49,836 nucleotides of DNA. Origin: Bodo saltans (taxonomy: Eukaryota > Euglenozoa > Kinetoplastea > Eubodonida > Bodonidae). A program made the position numbers and the translations under genes. A model generated the notes under the pieces. That model worked only from the letters and a program-made list of their open reading frames with translations. It was not told the DNA's origin and ran no database searches. Positions 33,264 through 42,525 of the stretch are shown here, piece after piece. The stretch is taken from assembly GCA_001460835.1 (NCBI GenBank), contig CYKH01001902.1, positions 6,363-56,198 on the forward strand, written 5' to 3'. Position 1 is the first letter of the stretch. Each line of letters begins with the position of its first letter.

Positions 33264-34772
33264 ATGGTCTCGGTAACGTTGTTTGCTGCTGCGCTCGTGT
33301 GCCTTCTTGGCGTCTCCGTGCAAGCAGTCGAGATGTCGATGCATCTTGTTTCGAAGGTGTCGCCTGAATTTCTACACGCTGAGTTGATGGCTCGCTCGAC
33401 GCCAGGCTCCAGTCGCTTCCGTCAGCACATGTCTCAGGCAGAGCTGAAGCGCCACACGGAGGCTAGTGACGCATGCACGACAGCAGTGTTGCATTGGCTG
33501 GACACGCACGGTGCAACCGATGTTCGAGTAGGCTCGATGGGTGACCACGTGTTCTTTTCTATTGCGCAGAGTGACGTCGCATTCAGCGCACCTTCGGCAC
33601 CTGCGCCCAGATTCGGACGCCAATCTCTTCCAGTCCCCCATGATTTGGCTGATTGTGTTCGTTACGTTTTCCGAGCCACTTCTGGTACACCTCAAATTCC
33701 AAAGAAGCGAAACAACGTGAAGGGCAACTTTCCAGGAATGAACCAAGACCCGCTGACGATTGCTGCTCGCTACAATGTATCCCATGACCCCATCCCGGTG
33801 ATTGCCAACTTCTCACAAGGCGTCGCAGAGTTCGAAGGAGAACAATTCTACCAATCGAACATCGACGCGTTCAACACTCGCTATGGTTTAGCAAACAACA
33901 CCATTGAAGTGTCCGGTCCCAACAAAGGAGGGTACTTCGGCGAGGGGAACTTGGATCTCGAATACATTCAATCCATCGCCGCCTCCGCTACGACGTGGTG
34001 GATCGCGGAAAAGGACTTTGACTTTACGAAATGGACCGAGAATGTACTGTCCATTCACCCAATGCCGCTTGTGCTATCCATCTCATGGGGCTCGGGGGAG
34101 AGTGGATTTGACAACGTGACAATGGAATCCGAATCGGAGGAGTTCCGCAAGTTAGGGCTGCTTGGTGCCACCATTTTCTCTGCCAGTGGGGATCAAGGTA
34201 CCGGTACCACCGGTTTTTTCTCGTGCGGCACGTTTGATCCTACGTGGCCGGCAACTAGTCCATACGTCACTGCAGTGGGAGGGACGTACGCGAATTCCCA
34301 AACATCGGAGGAAGTGTCTTGGAGCGGCAGTGGTGGCGGCTTCTCTACTGTCTTCGCGGCGCCGTCATACCAGCAGAGCGCCATTCACAACTACACCTCA
34401 ACGACAGCCCTTCCACCTGCGGAGTATTTCACTGCTGGTGGTCGAGGCGTTCCTGACGTCGCCGCCTTGTCCAACAACTTTGAGGTCTATTCATACGGTT
34501 GGGGTACAGAGACGGGAACTTCAGCGGCAACGCCAACATTCGCGGCCATTGTCACACGCATCAACGCTCAGCGCCTCTCCCAACAGAAGCCATCTCTTGG
34601 GTTTATCAACCCGACTTTGTATTCCGTCGGGCACATCGGCTTTGATGTTGTGTCCGGCAACAATCAAGTCTCCGGCTGCCCGGCAGGATTTAACGCCACA
34701 GTTGGATGGGATGCAATCTCTGGCCTGGGAACACCCGTGTTTGGAGTCCTTGATGCTGCACTGAGCGGATAG
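33264..34772 (+). CDS. TPP1: Tripeptidyl peptidase I-like serine-carboxyl protease (S53, sedolisin)
   Basis: This 502-residue preproprotein has a signal peptide (about 1-21) and a pro-domain to about residue 150 with YVFRATSGTPQIPKK near the processing site. The mature S53 catalytic domain follows. The catalytic triad is visible: Glu227 and Asp231 in GEGNLDLEYI, and Ser420 in GTETGTSAATP. The oxyanion Asp310 is in FSASGDQGTG. The C-terminal VGWDAISGLGTP holds the calcium site. The family removes tripeptides from protein N-termini in acidic lysosomes. Its length is close to the 560 or so of the animal enzyme, slightly shorter in the pro-region. Several N-x-T sites fit lysosomal sorting. The start is fixed by the AG at 33249-33250, just downstream of another ATG. 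Confidence 0.93.
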   Translation: MVSVTLFAAALVCLLGVSVQAVEMSMHLVSKVSPEFLHAELMARSTPGSSRFRQHMSQAELKRHTEASDACTTAVLHWLDTHGATDVRVGSMGDHVFFSIAQSDVAFSAPSAPAPRFGRQSLPVPHDLADCVRYVFRATSGTPQIPKKRNNVKGNFPGMNQDPLTIAARYNVSHDPIPVIANFSQGVAEFEGEQFYQSNIDAFNTRYGLANNTIEVSGPNKGGYFGEGNLDLEYIQSIAASATTWWIAEKDFDFTKWTENVLSIHPMPLVLSISWGSGESGFDNVTMESESEEFRKLGLLGATIFSASGDQGTGTTGFFSCGTFDPTWPATSPYVTAVGGTYANSQTSEEVSWSGSGGGFSTVFAAPSYQQSAIHNYTSTTALPPAEYFTAGGRGVPDVAALSNNFEVYSYGWGTETGTSAATPTFAAIVTRINAQRLSQQKPSLGFINPTLYSVGHIGFDVVSGNNQVSGCPAGFNATVGWDAISGLGTPVFGVLDAALSG

Positions 34773-34947
34773 TCGACCTGTTTTCTATTGATGCAAACGT
34801 CGCATGACGGGCATTTATCTTGCTTTCTTACTCCGATTCACTTGTGCAGTGTTGTTGTTCTCGTCATTGCAATTTCAAATTATCGTTTGACTTGTGTGAG
34901 CAACGCTTTCAGGTACCCTCACAAAATACAGTATTAGAGCAAAAACA

Positions 34948-35898
34948 ATGAAAAGATGCGCTCCCCTTTTAAGCACGTCTTTGTTCCTCCTTCCAAAAAG
35001 CATTGCGGAGTGGTCGGCGCTAGTAAATCGAGCATTGACCATTCCCGCGAAGGAAGTTCCTCGACCTCAGCACTTGAGCTTCGTGGACGTCAACACTAAC
35101 CAGACAATGAGCCGCAACGCAGGCATTCCCCCCAACTCAGAAAGTCTTCGCAAAAGTGCCGTCCTACTCCTCTTGAGCGGCGTTGCATCGCCGCCACCCT
35201 CGCAGGAGTTCATGGACATGAACATACTCCTCACGATGAGGTGCAGCAAGATGCGCACCCACGCTGGCCAGATGGCGCTTCCGGGCGGGCGCATGGACGA
35301 GGGGGAGACGGTGGTGCAAGCGGCCACGAGAGAATGCTTGGAGGAAGTCGGCGTTGTCGAGGAGCACTACAACGTCCTTGGGGCGCTGAAGCCGATCTGG
35401 TCGCACCCATCCAAGAGCTGGGTCACCCCAGTTGTCGCCGTTGCGCCGGATGTGATCTTCCCTCAGATTCGAAGCCCGGACGAGGTTGAGTCCATCCACT
35501 ACTTAAATGTCGCCAACTTGCTGTGCAACAGCACCAAGACTCACCACGAGCAGATTAGACATTCGACGGTGCTCGGTACGATTCGAATTCCATGTTTCTT
35601 TGCTTCGGACGATCCGTTGGCTGCCGCAGAGGGCTGGAGGAGCTCCACCACTCCCACTGTCCACCCTGGCAAGCATGGAAATGGCGCCCTTGTGCAAGTG
35701 GAAGAAGACAATGACCGCACACCAGTACGTCTCGATGAATGTGATGGAACACTCGTTTGGGGACTTACCGGTGCTGTGATTGCGGAATTTATTGCCCGCG
35801 TTGCAACAGCATACAATCTCCGTGTCCCACATTCTACGCCGAAGGTGAAGTTGATTCCTTCAGGATTCTTAGTTCGAGACCCAGACCGCACAACATGA
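34948..35898 (+). CDS. Nudix hydrolase, coenzyme A pyrophosphatase type
   Basis: This 316-residue protein has a Nudix box at about 113-136 with the full pattern (GGRMDEGE, then RECLEEVGVV). It is preceded by LLTMRCSKMRTHAGQMALP, which matches the extra UPF0035 motif marking CoA-specific Nudix enzymes (NUDT7/NUDT8/PCD1). The reaction splits CoA or acyl-CoA to 3',5'-ADP and phosphopantetheine. The N-terminus is basic and hydrophobic with few acids (MKRCAPLLSTSLFLLPKS), suggesting a mitochondrial presequence. The C-terminal EFIARVATAYNL resembles the closing helix of the family. No PTS1 is present at the end (DRTT). An AG at 34911-34912 after a short pyrimidine tract supports this start. Confidence 0.9.
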   Translation: MKRCAPLLSTSLFLLPKSIAEWSALVNRALTIPAKEVPRPQHLSFVDVNTNQTMSRNAGIPPNSESLRKSAVLLLLSGVASPPPSQEFMDMNILLTMRCSKMRTHAGQMALPGGRMDEGETVVQAATRECLEEVGVVEEHYNVLGALKPIWSHPSKSWVTPVVAVAPDVIFPQIRSPDEVESIHYLNVANLLCNSTKTHHEQIRHSTVLGTIRIPCFFASDDPLAAAEGWRSSTTPTVHPGKHGNGALVQVEEDNDRTPVRLDECDGTLVWGLTGAVIAEFIARVATAYNLRVPHSTPKVKLIPSGFLVRDPDRTT

Positions 35899-35949
35899 CA
35901 TCACATTTGGTCCCGGTGGTTCCATTTGTACATTTGTGACCCAACTCTC

Positions 35950-36012
35950 TTTCTCGTTTCATTTCTGTGCTTTTTTTGGATTTTGGCCTGCGTTTTTCCC
36001 TCGGATTCACAG
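35950..36012 (+). promoter_or_regulatory. Pyrimidine tract and AG before the MMPL-type transporter
   Basis: T/C-rich 35940-36008 ends in CACAG, with the AG at 36011-36012. The start of the next gene is ATG 36099. Confidence 0.5.
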
Positions 36013-36098
36013 CTGGCAGCGAAATCGGTTGTTTATTTGCGACTCTTATTGTTTGAATCCCACATCATTAGATCTGCGCCGCATTCAAAAGTGGGAAA

Positions 36099-38966
36099 AT
36101 GCATGCGCACGACTTTACTCAGTCACTCATGTCGATCGTTGGTCGTCAGCGTGCGAGTGTGCGTGACAACGACCCCTCAAATCCAATCAAACCGTCCACG
36201 TTTGTGAACGTTCTCGCCGCCCTTGTGAGCAAAGGATCGTACGTCATTATCGTAGTGTGGATAGCGTTTGCCATCGGTTGCGTGTTTCCTGCGATGGAGG
36301 TCAATGACTACGTCACTCAAGACACGTCACCACCTGCAGGAACACAAGCCGCTGATGCCACAAACTTTTTCCGTCAATATTTTCCTGATCAGATCAAAGG
36401 TACTGGTTTTGTGCTGTTCTCACGTGCGCTTAACGACTCCCTTGACTTAGCGTCGGATCCTCGCTACAACAGCTTTGATCTAGCGTTGGAAATTTTCTCG
36501 AAGAACGGGACGTATGATTTCAACTACACGCACCTTCCCAACGCAACCGCTTCAGGGACAACGCAAACAGCAGCGTACAGCTCCTACCGGGCAGTCCTGA
36601 AGGCAAACCTTCCCGTCCCTGTCGCGTTGTCGTTTCTCGCTCCAGATAATCGCTCAGCATTGATGACGATTGCATTCGGCAACTCGTACACTGCCAAGAA
36701 CACAACAGAGTTCAACGCAAATATGCAAAACGCCATCACCTTCTTCACGAACACCTTCAACCTTACTGGGCAAGTGCGTACGACCATCTTTGGATACCCA
36801 ACGTTCCTTGCTGCCATCACTGCTTCATCTACCAGCGATACCGAAACGATGATCTTCATTGTCGTTCCTCTTGCGTTTCTCGTGTTCGCTGCGGCTCTGG
36901 CGTCTGGGCGCTTTTTAATTATGCCCCTTCTGACAATCGTTGTGGCGTACGCCATCTCCTTCGCCATTCTCGATGGTGTTGCCCAAGCTATGCCGCTCAA
37001 CACCATGGCGCCATCCATTTGTGTGTTCTTGCTGATCTCCTACGTGCTGACGTACTCCTTCTACTTCATGTCGCAGTATCGAAAGCAACTGAAGGAAAAC
37101 CGAGTGGAAGCATGCGACCCCGAGCTCGCTCTCTCTGAGTTGTACACCACCGCGGGTCGATCTGTGTTCCTTTCATGTGTCACGGTATGCCTCAGCGGTG
37201 TGGGGTTGACAATCTTCCAAGCGTCATTGATCCGTAGCACCGGCATCGCTATTATCGTTGTCATCCTCGTGACTATGGCCGTCACACTCACCCTCATCCC
37301 CGCATTGATCGCATCGTTTCCTGTATTTTTCTCTGGGGCTATTGATGTGTGGGTGGATGCATACAATCCCGAAGTCTTGGCCAAGCAGCGCGATCGACGC
37401 CAAAGCACTACAGAAGAGATGAAGGGTGAGAACACACCTGTCCGTCCTCGACCAGACACAGCCTACGAAGAAGCTGAGGCTGCTCGAGCTCAACATGAAA
37501 AGATTCATCGATCTATCGTCACCTTCATCGGTGGAAGCCCACAGCGCTATCCGATTCTTCTTCTCGGTCTCGCACTGTGCTTCATTCCTGCATCATTCGC
37601 GTTCAATGGAGTTAATAGTAACGATTTGGAGCAGTTCATGCCCAAGTCGCAGCTTTTGGATGAGTGGACGCAATTGCAGAAGGTGTTCCGTGCAGGAGAA
37701 GTCTTCCCGTACCAACTGTTTGTCCAAGCTCGAACAGACGACCTTGACGCACACTACTTCCACACAACGCAGGAACTTATTTACACTCTGTGTGAGTTGC
37801 TCCCTTGGACCTCTCCGCGTGACTTTGATGGCATTAGCATCGATGGAACGCAGTCGGGATATCTGGCGAACGGTGGCAACGCGTCGGTGGACGCTCTGTT
37901 CCCGTGTTTCTTCGCACCGACCGACCCGCAGTGCTTGTACACGTTGCTTATGACCTACGGTGTCTACAAGAGTGGCACCGCGTCGTATTTTACCTTCAAA
38001 GCTCGCTTCGATCCTCTCTCCTCTCAAGGAACTGAGTGGTACCGCCAGGCGAAAGCGCTCCTTCCCATCATTGGACCAAAGTTCAATTACACACTGTACC
38101 TGTACGGCTATGGTGCGGATAGCTACGACTCGGTGGAGTACTCCCAGGGTGTCGTGAGCAAGTCCGCCGGAATCACCGTTGCTGTGGTGTTCCTTGCCAT
38201 TATGGTTGCATTCGGATCGCTCGTGCTGCCGTTGTTAGTGTGCCTCTCTACCTTTCTTGCCGTTGCATCTGCCTTCGGCATCGCCAACCTTCTCTATGGC
38301 CACAACGTGCTGAGCTTCCTCAAGGTTGACTCCCTCGCGGGAGAAGAGCATAGTATCGCATGGCAAGTACCAATTCTTTGCCTTGTGATTTGTGTTGGCA
38401 TTGTTCTCAACTTTGAAGTGATTGTCCTAGTGAAAGTGTTCGGTAAGCGCTGGAGAGGTGTGGATTCTAACGAGGCGGTGCTTGAGGGTGTGATTGGCGT
38501 AGGACGCGAGGTGTCTGTCTCGGCGCTCATGTCGCTCATTGCGTTTGGGGGATTGTTAGCCAACTCTATCCCCGCCATCAACCAAGTTGGTGCCTTCTTC
38601 TTCGTCTCTACGCTGGTGCAAGCATTCGTGCTGCGTCCTTTGGTGACACTGCCACTTATGACCATCCTTGGCGAAAAGAATTGGTGGCCGTTGCAACTAC
38701 TGAAGGACCACATGTGCGCACCTATTGGTGTTGAAGAAGATGCTGAAGAACGACCTACAATGATCGATAGAGTCGATTACCGTCGCTCTCTTCGTCGATC
38801 CCATTTCCGTAATAGCATAGCTGCCGGGGAGCCCGAAGCTGAAACAATGACCACGCCGCAGCCAGAAAAGCACACCAGGTCCGCCCAAAGTGTTCGATTC
38901 TCTGTGAGTAAGCAAGGAGAAGGTGAAAGTATCGCTAGTCAAGGAAACGGCTATGGTACCGTATAA
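36099..38966 (+). CDS. RND-superfamily membrane transporter (MMPL/Patched type)
   Basis: This 955-residue protein has the duplicated 1+5 membrane layout of RND proteins. There is a TM near 50-68, a large extracytoplasmic loop with many N-x-S/T sites (about 70-235), then five TMs (about 245-405) including a stretch like FLVFAAALASGRFLIMPLL. A cytoplasmic linker follows, and the pattern repeats: TM near 485, a loop at about 500-680, and TMs about 685-880 ending in VLRPLVTLPLMTIL. The second half has GVGREVSVSALMSLIAFGGLL, in the place of the conserved MMPL fourth-helix motif. RND proteins of this class move lipids or sterols. I see no clear sterol-sensing signature, so substrate is unknown. The C-terminal 80 residues are charged and cytoplasmic. 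ATG 36129, ten codons later, is an alternative start. Confidence 0.82.
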   Translation: MHAHDFTQSLMSIVGRQRASVRDNDPSNPIKPSTFVNVLAALVSKGSYVIIVVWIAFAIGCVFPAMEVNDYVTQDTSPPAGTQAADATNFFRQYFPDQIKGTGFVLFSRALNDSLDLASDPRYNSFDLALEIFSKNGTYDFNYTHLPNATASGTTQTAAYSSYRAVLKANLPVPVALSFLAPDNRSALMTIAFGNSYTAKNTTEFNANMQNAITFFTNTFNLTGQVRTTIFGYPTFLAAITASSTSDTETMIFIVVPLAFLVFAAALASGRFLIMPLLTIVVAYAISFAILDGVAQAMPLNTMAPSICVFLLISYVLTYSFYFMSQYRKQLKENRVEACDPELALSELYTTAGRSVFLSCVTVCLSGVGLTIFQASLIRSTGIAIIVVILVTMAVTLTLIPALIASFPVFFSGAIDVWVDAYNPEVLAKQRDRRQSTTEEMKGENTPVRPRPDTAYEEAEAARAQHEKIHRSIVTFIGGSPQRYPILLLGLALCFIPASFAFNGVNSNDLEQFMPKSQLLDEWTQLQKVFRAGEVFPYQLFVQARTDDLDAHYFHTTQELIYTLCELLPWTSPRDFDGISIDGTQSGYLANGGNASVDALFPCFFAPTDPQCLYTLLMTYGVYKSGTASYFTFKARFDPLSSQGTEWYRQAKALLPIIGPKFNYTLYLYGYGADSYDSVEYSQGVVSKSAGITVAVVFLAIMVAFGSLVLPLLVCLSTFLAVASAFGIANLLYGHNVLSFLKVDSLAGEEHSIAWQVPILCLVICVGIVLNFEVIVLVKVFGKRWRGVDSNEAVLEGVIGVGREVSVSALMSLIAFGGLLANSIPAINQVGAFFFVSTLVQAFVLRPLVTLPLMTILGEKNWWPLQLLKDHMCAPIGVEEDAEERPTMIDRVDYRRSLRRSHFRNSIAAGEPEAETMTTPQPEKHTRSAQSVRFSVSKQGEGESIASQGNGYGTV

Positions 38967-39437
38967 AACAAAATTTGTTGTAAATCAAAAAAAAAAGTGA
39001 AAAGAAAAAAAACACAGATTGGAAAGAAAACAACATTGCATCACGATAGCGCGCACAATGGACGCGCTAAGAAAAAAAGAGACAATAAGAACAACTCACA
39101 CAACCCTCATACAACACCCACAGAACCCCCCAACACTCCCACTGAGAGGTATTCCATTGACGTCCACGTTGCGCAAAAATTTTCACCAAGAAACTTAAAT
39201 CTCCCTGGGTGGGTCCCCCCGAGCAGAGGTGATCGTTTGGAAATTGAAGACCTGTTGAATTACGCAGGAGACCAAGATTGTTGCTGAACCTTGCTCCCTA
39301 GATTGACCCAGCTTCTTTTTTTTTTCTTTGGCGCGTGTTTAACGGTACATTTGGTGTGTGTAACTGACTTTGGCACGGTGGGAAATGCGTTCCATTGGTT
39401 GGTTTGTTTGTTTGCTTGTCGACAAGTATCAAGAAAA
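38967..39437 (+). other. Spacer of 471 bases
   Basis: It begins with A-rich sequence (about 38970-39090), probably the 3' UTR and polyadenylation region. C/A-rich sequence with many CCC and CAC (about 39090-39145) comes next, then a T9-type run (about 39313-39328). A TTTG-repeated tract (about 39398-39420) ends at the AG at 39425-39426, the likely acceptor for the next gene. A frame covering 38997-39287 lacks an ATG start and is not supported. Confidence 0.45.
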
Positions 39438-40763
39438 ATGAGCGGTGCCCCGTCAGAGTCCGTCAATGTGACTATCATTCGAGGAAACATTGTGACACCG
39501 AAAGGCGTGCTGTATGGCGGCTTCATTGAGGTGACGGGCGAATTGATTACTCTCGTAGCAGCCAGTGATGTTCCTCTGCCTACGGTGGAATCGAAGCGGA
39601 AGCAGCTTGGCGATCGAGTGGCACTTTCTTTTTCGTCAGCGGACTCGCAGTTTGTGATTCCTGGCTTTGTTGACATCCATAACCATGGCGTAGGTGGTTG
39701 CGATGAGGTTTGCGATCACTGGATTTACCCGGAGGTGTCGCAAAAATATTTAGCTCGTTGTGGTACCCTAAGCACTCTCGCATCTGTCATTTTCTCCAAA
39801 GCACGCCCAGAGATGACCAAGAAGGTGGTAGAAACCATCGAAACGAGAGTGGGTAAGGTATTTGAAGACTGCTGCGTGATCGAAGGTGTCCACGCAGAAG
39901 GACCTGTCATTGCCGATCAAGGAGGGCTTCCCCCAACAGAAACTGAGCCCTCACTCGACGATTTCAAAGCTCTTTGCGCCACGATGCCGTCGATGAAGAT
40001 CATGACTATTTCTCCCTCGAAAGAAGCACGCGTCAACTATGAACGGCTTAAGCATTTGCTCGACATTGGTGTTCGCCCAAGTCTTGGCCACGACCGCGTT
40101 GCGACTGAGCAGGACATTCTGGGAGCACTCAAACTTGTGAAGTCTCCGGAAGATCGCATGCACACGACACACATGTGCAACGTGATGTCGTTCCACCATC
40201 GAGAGCCCTCGCTGATCAACTTTAACCTCTGTAGCCGTCTCCCTCGAGGCACAAAGTACAACGGAGCGGTGCCCCCGACATTGGAAATGATTGCTGATTT
40301 TATTCACGTGCACCCTGTAGTCGTGCAGTCAGTTCTCTCTGCTCGTGACCCAGCCGATATCGCCATTATCAGCGACTGCATCTCATCGTATGAGCCTGGA
40401 AAGCGGCTTAAGTACAACGGTAGGAGTATCGCCGTGAGGGCAGAGGGTGGTGCGTATTTGTGTGACCCGCACGGCCGTCCGACGAAGACACTTGCTGGAA
40501 GCACCGTCACCCTCGCAGATCAGTTCTTCTCGTTATTGACGCACTTCTCTTTGGATGTTACTACTGCGTGTCTGCTCTTAGCAACAACGCCGGCAAAGAT
40601 TGCAAGAATCGCAGATCGTGTAGGAAGTCTTGAAGTCGGGAAACGAGCGAATATTCTTCTTGTCAACGGAGAGATGAACACGATTCAACGAAGAATGGTT
40701 TACGGAAATTGGGTAAACGCGGAGCCATACCGCATGCTGCGACCGTCGCCGTCGCATTTGTAG
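39438..40763 (+). CDS. N-acetylglucosamine-6-phosphate deacetylase
   Basis: This 441-residue protein belongs to the NagA/AMDHD2 amidohydrolases. The metal-binding and catalytic positions are seen in DIHNHGVGG (His81, His83), HAEGP (Glu154), SLGHDRV (His218), THMCNVMSFHHREPS (His245) and IISDCISS (Asp313). LAGSTVTLADQF and GSLEVGKRANILLVNG complete the family pattern. The enzyme converts GlcNAc-6-P to glucosamine-6-P and acetate, feeding amino-sugar carbon into glycolysis or recycling it to UDP-GlcNAc. In kinetoplastids it may lie in glycosomes, but the C-terminus RPSPSHL is not a clear PTS1. I start at 39438, 12 bases after the acceptor AG. The frame is open upstream only through the pyrimidine tract. 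Confidence 0.93.
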   Translation: MSGAPSESVNVTIIRGNIVTPKGVLYGGFIEVTGELITLVAASDVPLPTVESKRKQLGDRVALSFSSADSQFVIPGFVDIHNHGVGGCDEVCDHWIYPEVSQKYLARCGTLSTLASVIFSKARPEMTKKVVETIETRVGKVFEDCCVIEGVHAEGPVIADQGGLPPTETEPSLDDFKALCATMPSMKIMTISPSKEARVNYERLKHLLDIGVRPSLGHDRVATEQDILGALKLVKSPEDRMHTTHMCNVMSFHHREPSLINFNLCSRLPRGTKYNGAVPPTLEMIADFIHVHPVVVQSVLSARDPADIAIISDCISSYEPGKRLKYNGRSIAVRAEGGAYLCDPHGRPTKTLAGSTVTLADQFFSLLTHFSLDVTTACLLLATTPAKIARIADRVGSLEVGKRANILLVNGEMNTIQRRMVYGNWVNAEPYRMLRPSPSHL

Positions 40764-40824
40764 CTCTCACCTGTGGATTCTCTTTAACGCAGAGCATGCT
40801 GTTACTTGAGCAGATCATCACCGT

Positions 40825-40850
40825 TGTACTTTCTTTGTATTTACTATCAG
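40825..40850 (+). promoter_or_regulatory. Pyrimidine tract and AG before the MGC protein
   Basis: A T-rich stretch (about 40825-40846) ends in ATCAG, with the AG at 40849-40850, 28 bases ahead of ATG 40878. Confidence 0.5.
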
Positions 40851-40877
40851 CTTTAGATCAACACATAATCGCGAACG

Positions 40878-41363
40878 ATGGGCTGCAGGGGTAGCAAAGA
40901 ACCGAAGCAGAACCAGGATGCTTCCAAGAACGGTCCGTCAGCGGAGGCCGCCAATTTCCTTCGTCTGGTGAATGATTCCTGTCATCCAGTTGCGAGAAAG
41001 ACGCTCGAAGAATGGGGTATTTTCGTTGACGCACACAGCCGTCGCCGCGATGCATACGACCACTCAGGAGTAGCGCGTCTTGCTCAGCGTCCGAACGAAA
41101 TGTGGGCCACGACGCAGCAAGAGGAAGGTGTCACCCACCAGTCAGTGGATGATGTAGGTCAAGCATTCCTGCAGTACCTCCGCAATGATCTCACATTGCG
41201 AGGGTGGGGTGGGGAGTTCGACTACTCCGTTGCTGGCGTCGCCACACAGGGGTATCTCCGTATCGCCGCGAAGATCGACATGGGTGCTCTTCGTGATATG
41301 CCCAACGATGAGTACACGTGGGAAATCCGTATTCACTACCACAGCAAAGCAGCCAGCAACTAG
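40878..41363 (+). CDS. Predicted dually acylated (MGC) small protein
   Basis: This 161-residue protein begins MGCRGSKEPK. Gly2 with a Ser at position 6 fits N-myristoylation, and Cys3 fits palmitoylation, the same lead that targets kinetoplastid calflagins and small myristoylated proteins to the flagellar or plasma membrane. After a Lys/Gln/Asn-rich spacer, residues about 25-158 look like one compact alpha/beta domain with several Trp (WGIFVDAHSRRRDAY, then LRGWGGEFDYSVAGV, then YTWEIRIHYHS). I do not recognise the fold. No membrane segment is present. Its cleanly placed acceptor and the biased start sequence make it a confident gene of unknown function. Confidence 0.72.
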   Translation: MGCRGSKEPKQNQDASKNGPSAEAANFLRLVNDSCHPVARKTLEEWGIFVDAHSRRRDAYDHSGVARLAQRPNEMWATTQQEEGVTHQSVDDVGQAFLQYLRNDLTLRGWGGEFDYSVAGVATQGYLRIAAKIDMGALRDMPNDEYTWEIRIHYHSKAASN

Positions 41364-41569
41364 AACCAGTCTCTCAAAACGAAAACTGGATGACTGGACG
41401 TTGTTCTGAGGTTTTACTGTTCGAGACTTCTGTGTGTCTAATCCGTTTTCTGAGATTTCCCAAGCAGCTGCCGAAACGCCGCCCTCCTTTGTATCTCGTT
41501 GTCACAAAAAGAAATCTTCATTGCATGCATCACCTGTGACAGTGAAAATCTGTCAAATCATTTCGATGT

Positions 41570-41587
41570 CTTGTTTTTACTTTTCAG
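41570..41587 (+). promoter_or_regulatory. Pyrimidine tract and AG before the gene at 41601
   Basis: T-rich 41572-41584 ends in TTCAG, with the AG at 41586-41587. The ATG at 41601 follows 14 bases later and fixes the start. The frame upstream of it is not translated. Confidence 0.55.
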
Positions 41588-41600
41588 GCAGCGCGTTCGA

Positions 41601-42206
41601 ATGCATCACGACGAGACAATTGTTGTGTCACCGGTCGCACTACGATGTGTAACGGAGTCCGTGTCCCCCATGGCAGATTTTGCGACACCTCGAACCTCGC
41701 TCAAAGCGATGCGTCGACAGTCGCGAGCTCGTCCCGAAGGACCATCAAAGTGGCTCGACGAATCTCCAGTCCTTGTCGTTCCGACTGCTGCCCTCACGCC
41801 GGCCGGCAAAGCGTTTCCCGATGGTCTCATTCGCACGCCAAGCGTTTCGCCGCCATCTGCGTGGGCCACAGACGATGCAACAGAGCCCCGCCGGCTTGGA
41901 GCCACCTCTATTCCGCGTTCCGAAGACGACTTTTTCATCACACAGCATGTCTGCGAGCTGATGTTGGCGTCCCCACCCACCAAACTGGCGAATGGGCACG
42001 TCACCTTCGCCACCGCGAACGTCGATGACACTTCGATGTTAAAGCAGCGCCAAATGCATCGCATGCAAAAACTTCAGTTCGACCACCCAACACTGAATAC
42101 AACACCACAGCGACTTGCAGGAACATCAAGAGGACTTCGAGAAATTTTGAATTCCAATGCGACGACTGTGATGTTTATGCCAAAACCGCCGCCGAAGGTT
42201 GCGTGA
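41601..42206 (+). CDS. Disordered basic protein of unknown function
   Basis: This 201-residue protein is not recognised. It is rich in Pro, Ser, Thr and Arg, with little predicted structure except a short helix near 115-130 (FFITQHVCELMLASPP) and another near 145-160 (MLKQRQMHRMQKLQF). Several Ser/Thr-Pro sites (TPRTS, LTPAG, RTPSVSPPS, TTPQR) could be targets of proline-directed kinases. No signal peptide or membrane segment is visible. It is preceded by a good acceptor and keeps a codon composition like its neighbours, so I accept it as a gene. Confidence 0.6.
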   Translation: MHHDETIVVSPVALRCVTESVSPMADFATPRTSLKAMRRQSRARPEGPSKWLDESPVLVVPTAALTPAGKAFPDGLIRTPSVSPPSAWATDDATEPRRLGATSIPRSEDDFFITQHVCELMLASPPTKLANGHVTFATANVDDTSMLKQRQMHRMQKLQFDHPTLNTTPQRLAGTSRGLREILNSNATTVMFMPKPPPKVA

Positions 42207-42525
42207 TGACGCAGAGAAAGAAAATAAGGAATACACTTTTGGTACTTCCTTTTTTTTCTTTTCAGGATCCCTCTCATGCGAGCTTTTTGTACAACTCTCC
42301 CTTTTCGTGTGTTTACTTCTTTGTTTCGCTTATCATTTTTTTAGATGCACCTAGATCAAAACTTATTTGACGTTACAGCCCCCTCAATCACTCTTCATTA
42401 CAACTCCTGAATTAATTTTGACTGTGGTGTGAGCTGTGACCACTATCATTGTTCGCGTGATATCTGTCTCACATCATATTTGTCTCACCTTGCCTTGCTA
42501 AGAGTCAGATTGTTTTTGGTTCGCA
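42207..42525 (+). other. Spacer of 319 bases
   Basis: Two T-rich runs (about 42248-42262 and 42296-42345) occur, then AT-rich sequence. A CT-rich tract (about 42465-42500) ends at the AG at 42501-42502, the probable acceptor for the gene at 42526. No gene seen. Confidence 0.45.

Noticed and set aside
38997-39287. A 96-codon Lys/Asn/Pro-rich frame
   Set aside because: It begins with GTG rather than ATG, is low complexity, and sits in an A-rich 3' UTR-like region.
39291-39437. Apparent signal peptide in front of GlcNAc-6-P deacetylase
   Set aside because: It has no ATG at its beginning and is encoded by the T-rich acceptor region. The family enzyme is not secreted, and ATG 39438 gives the normal length.
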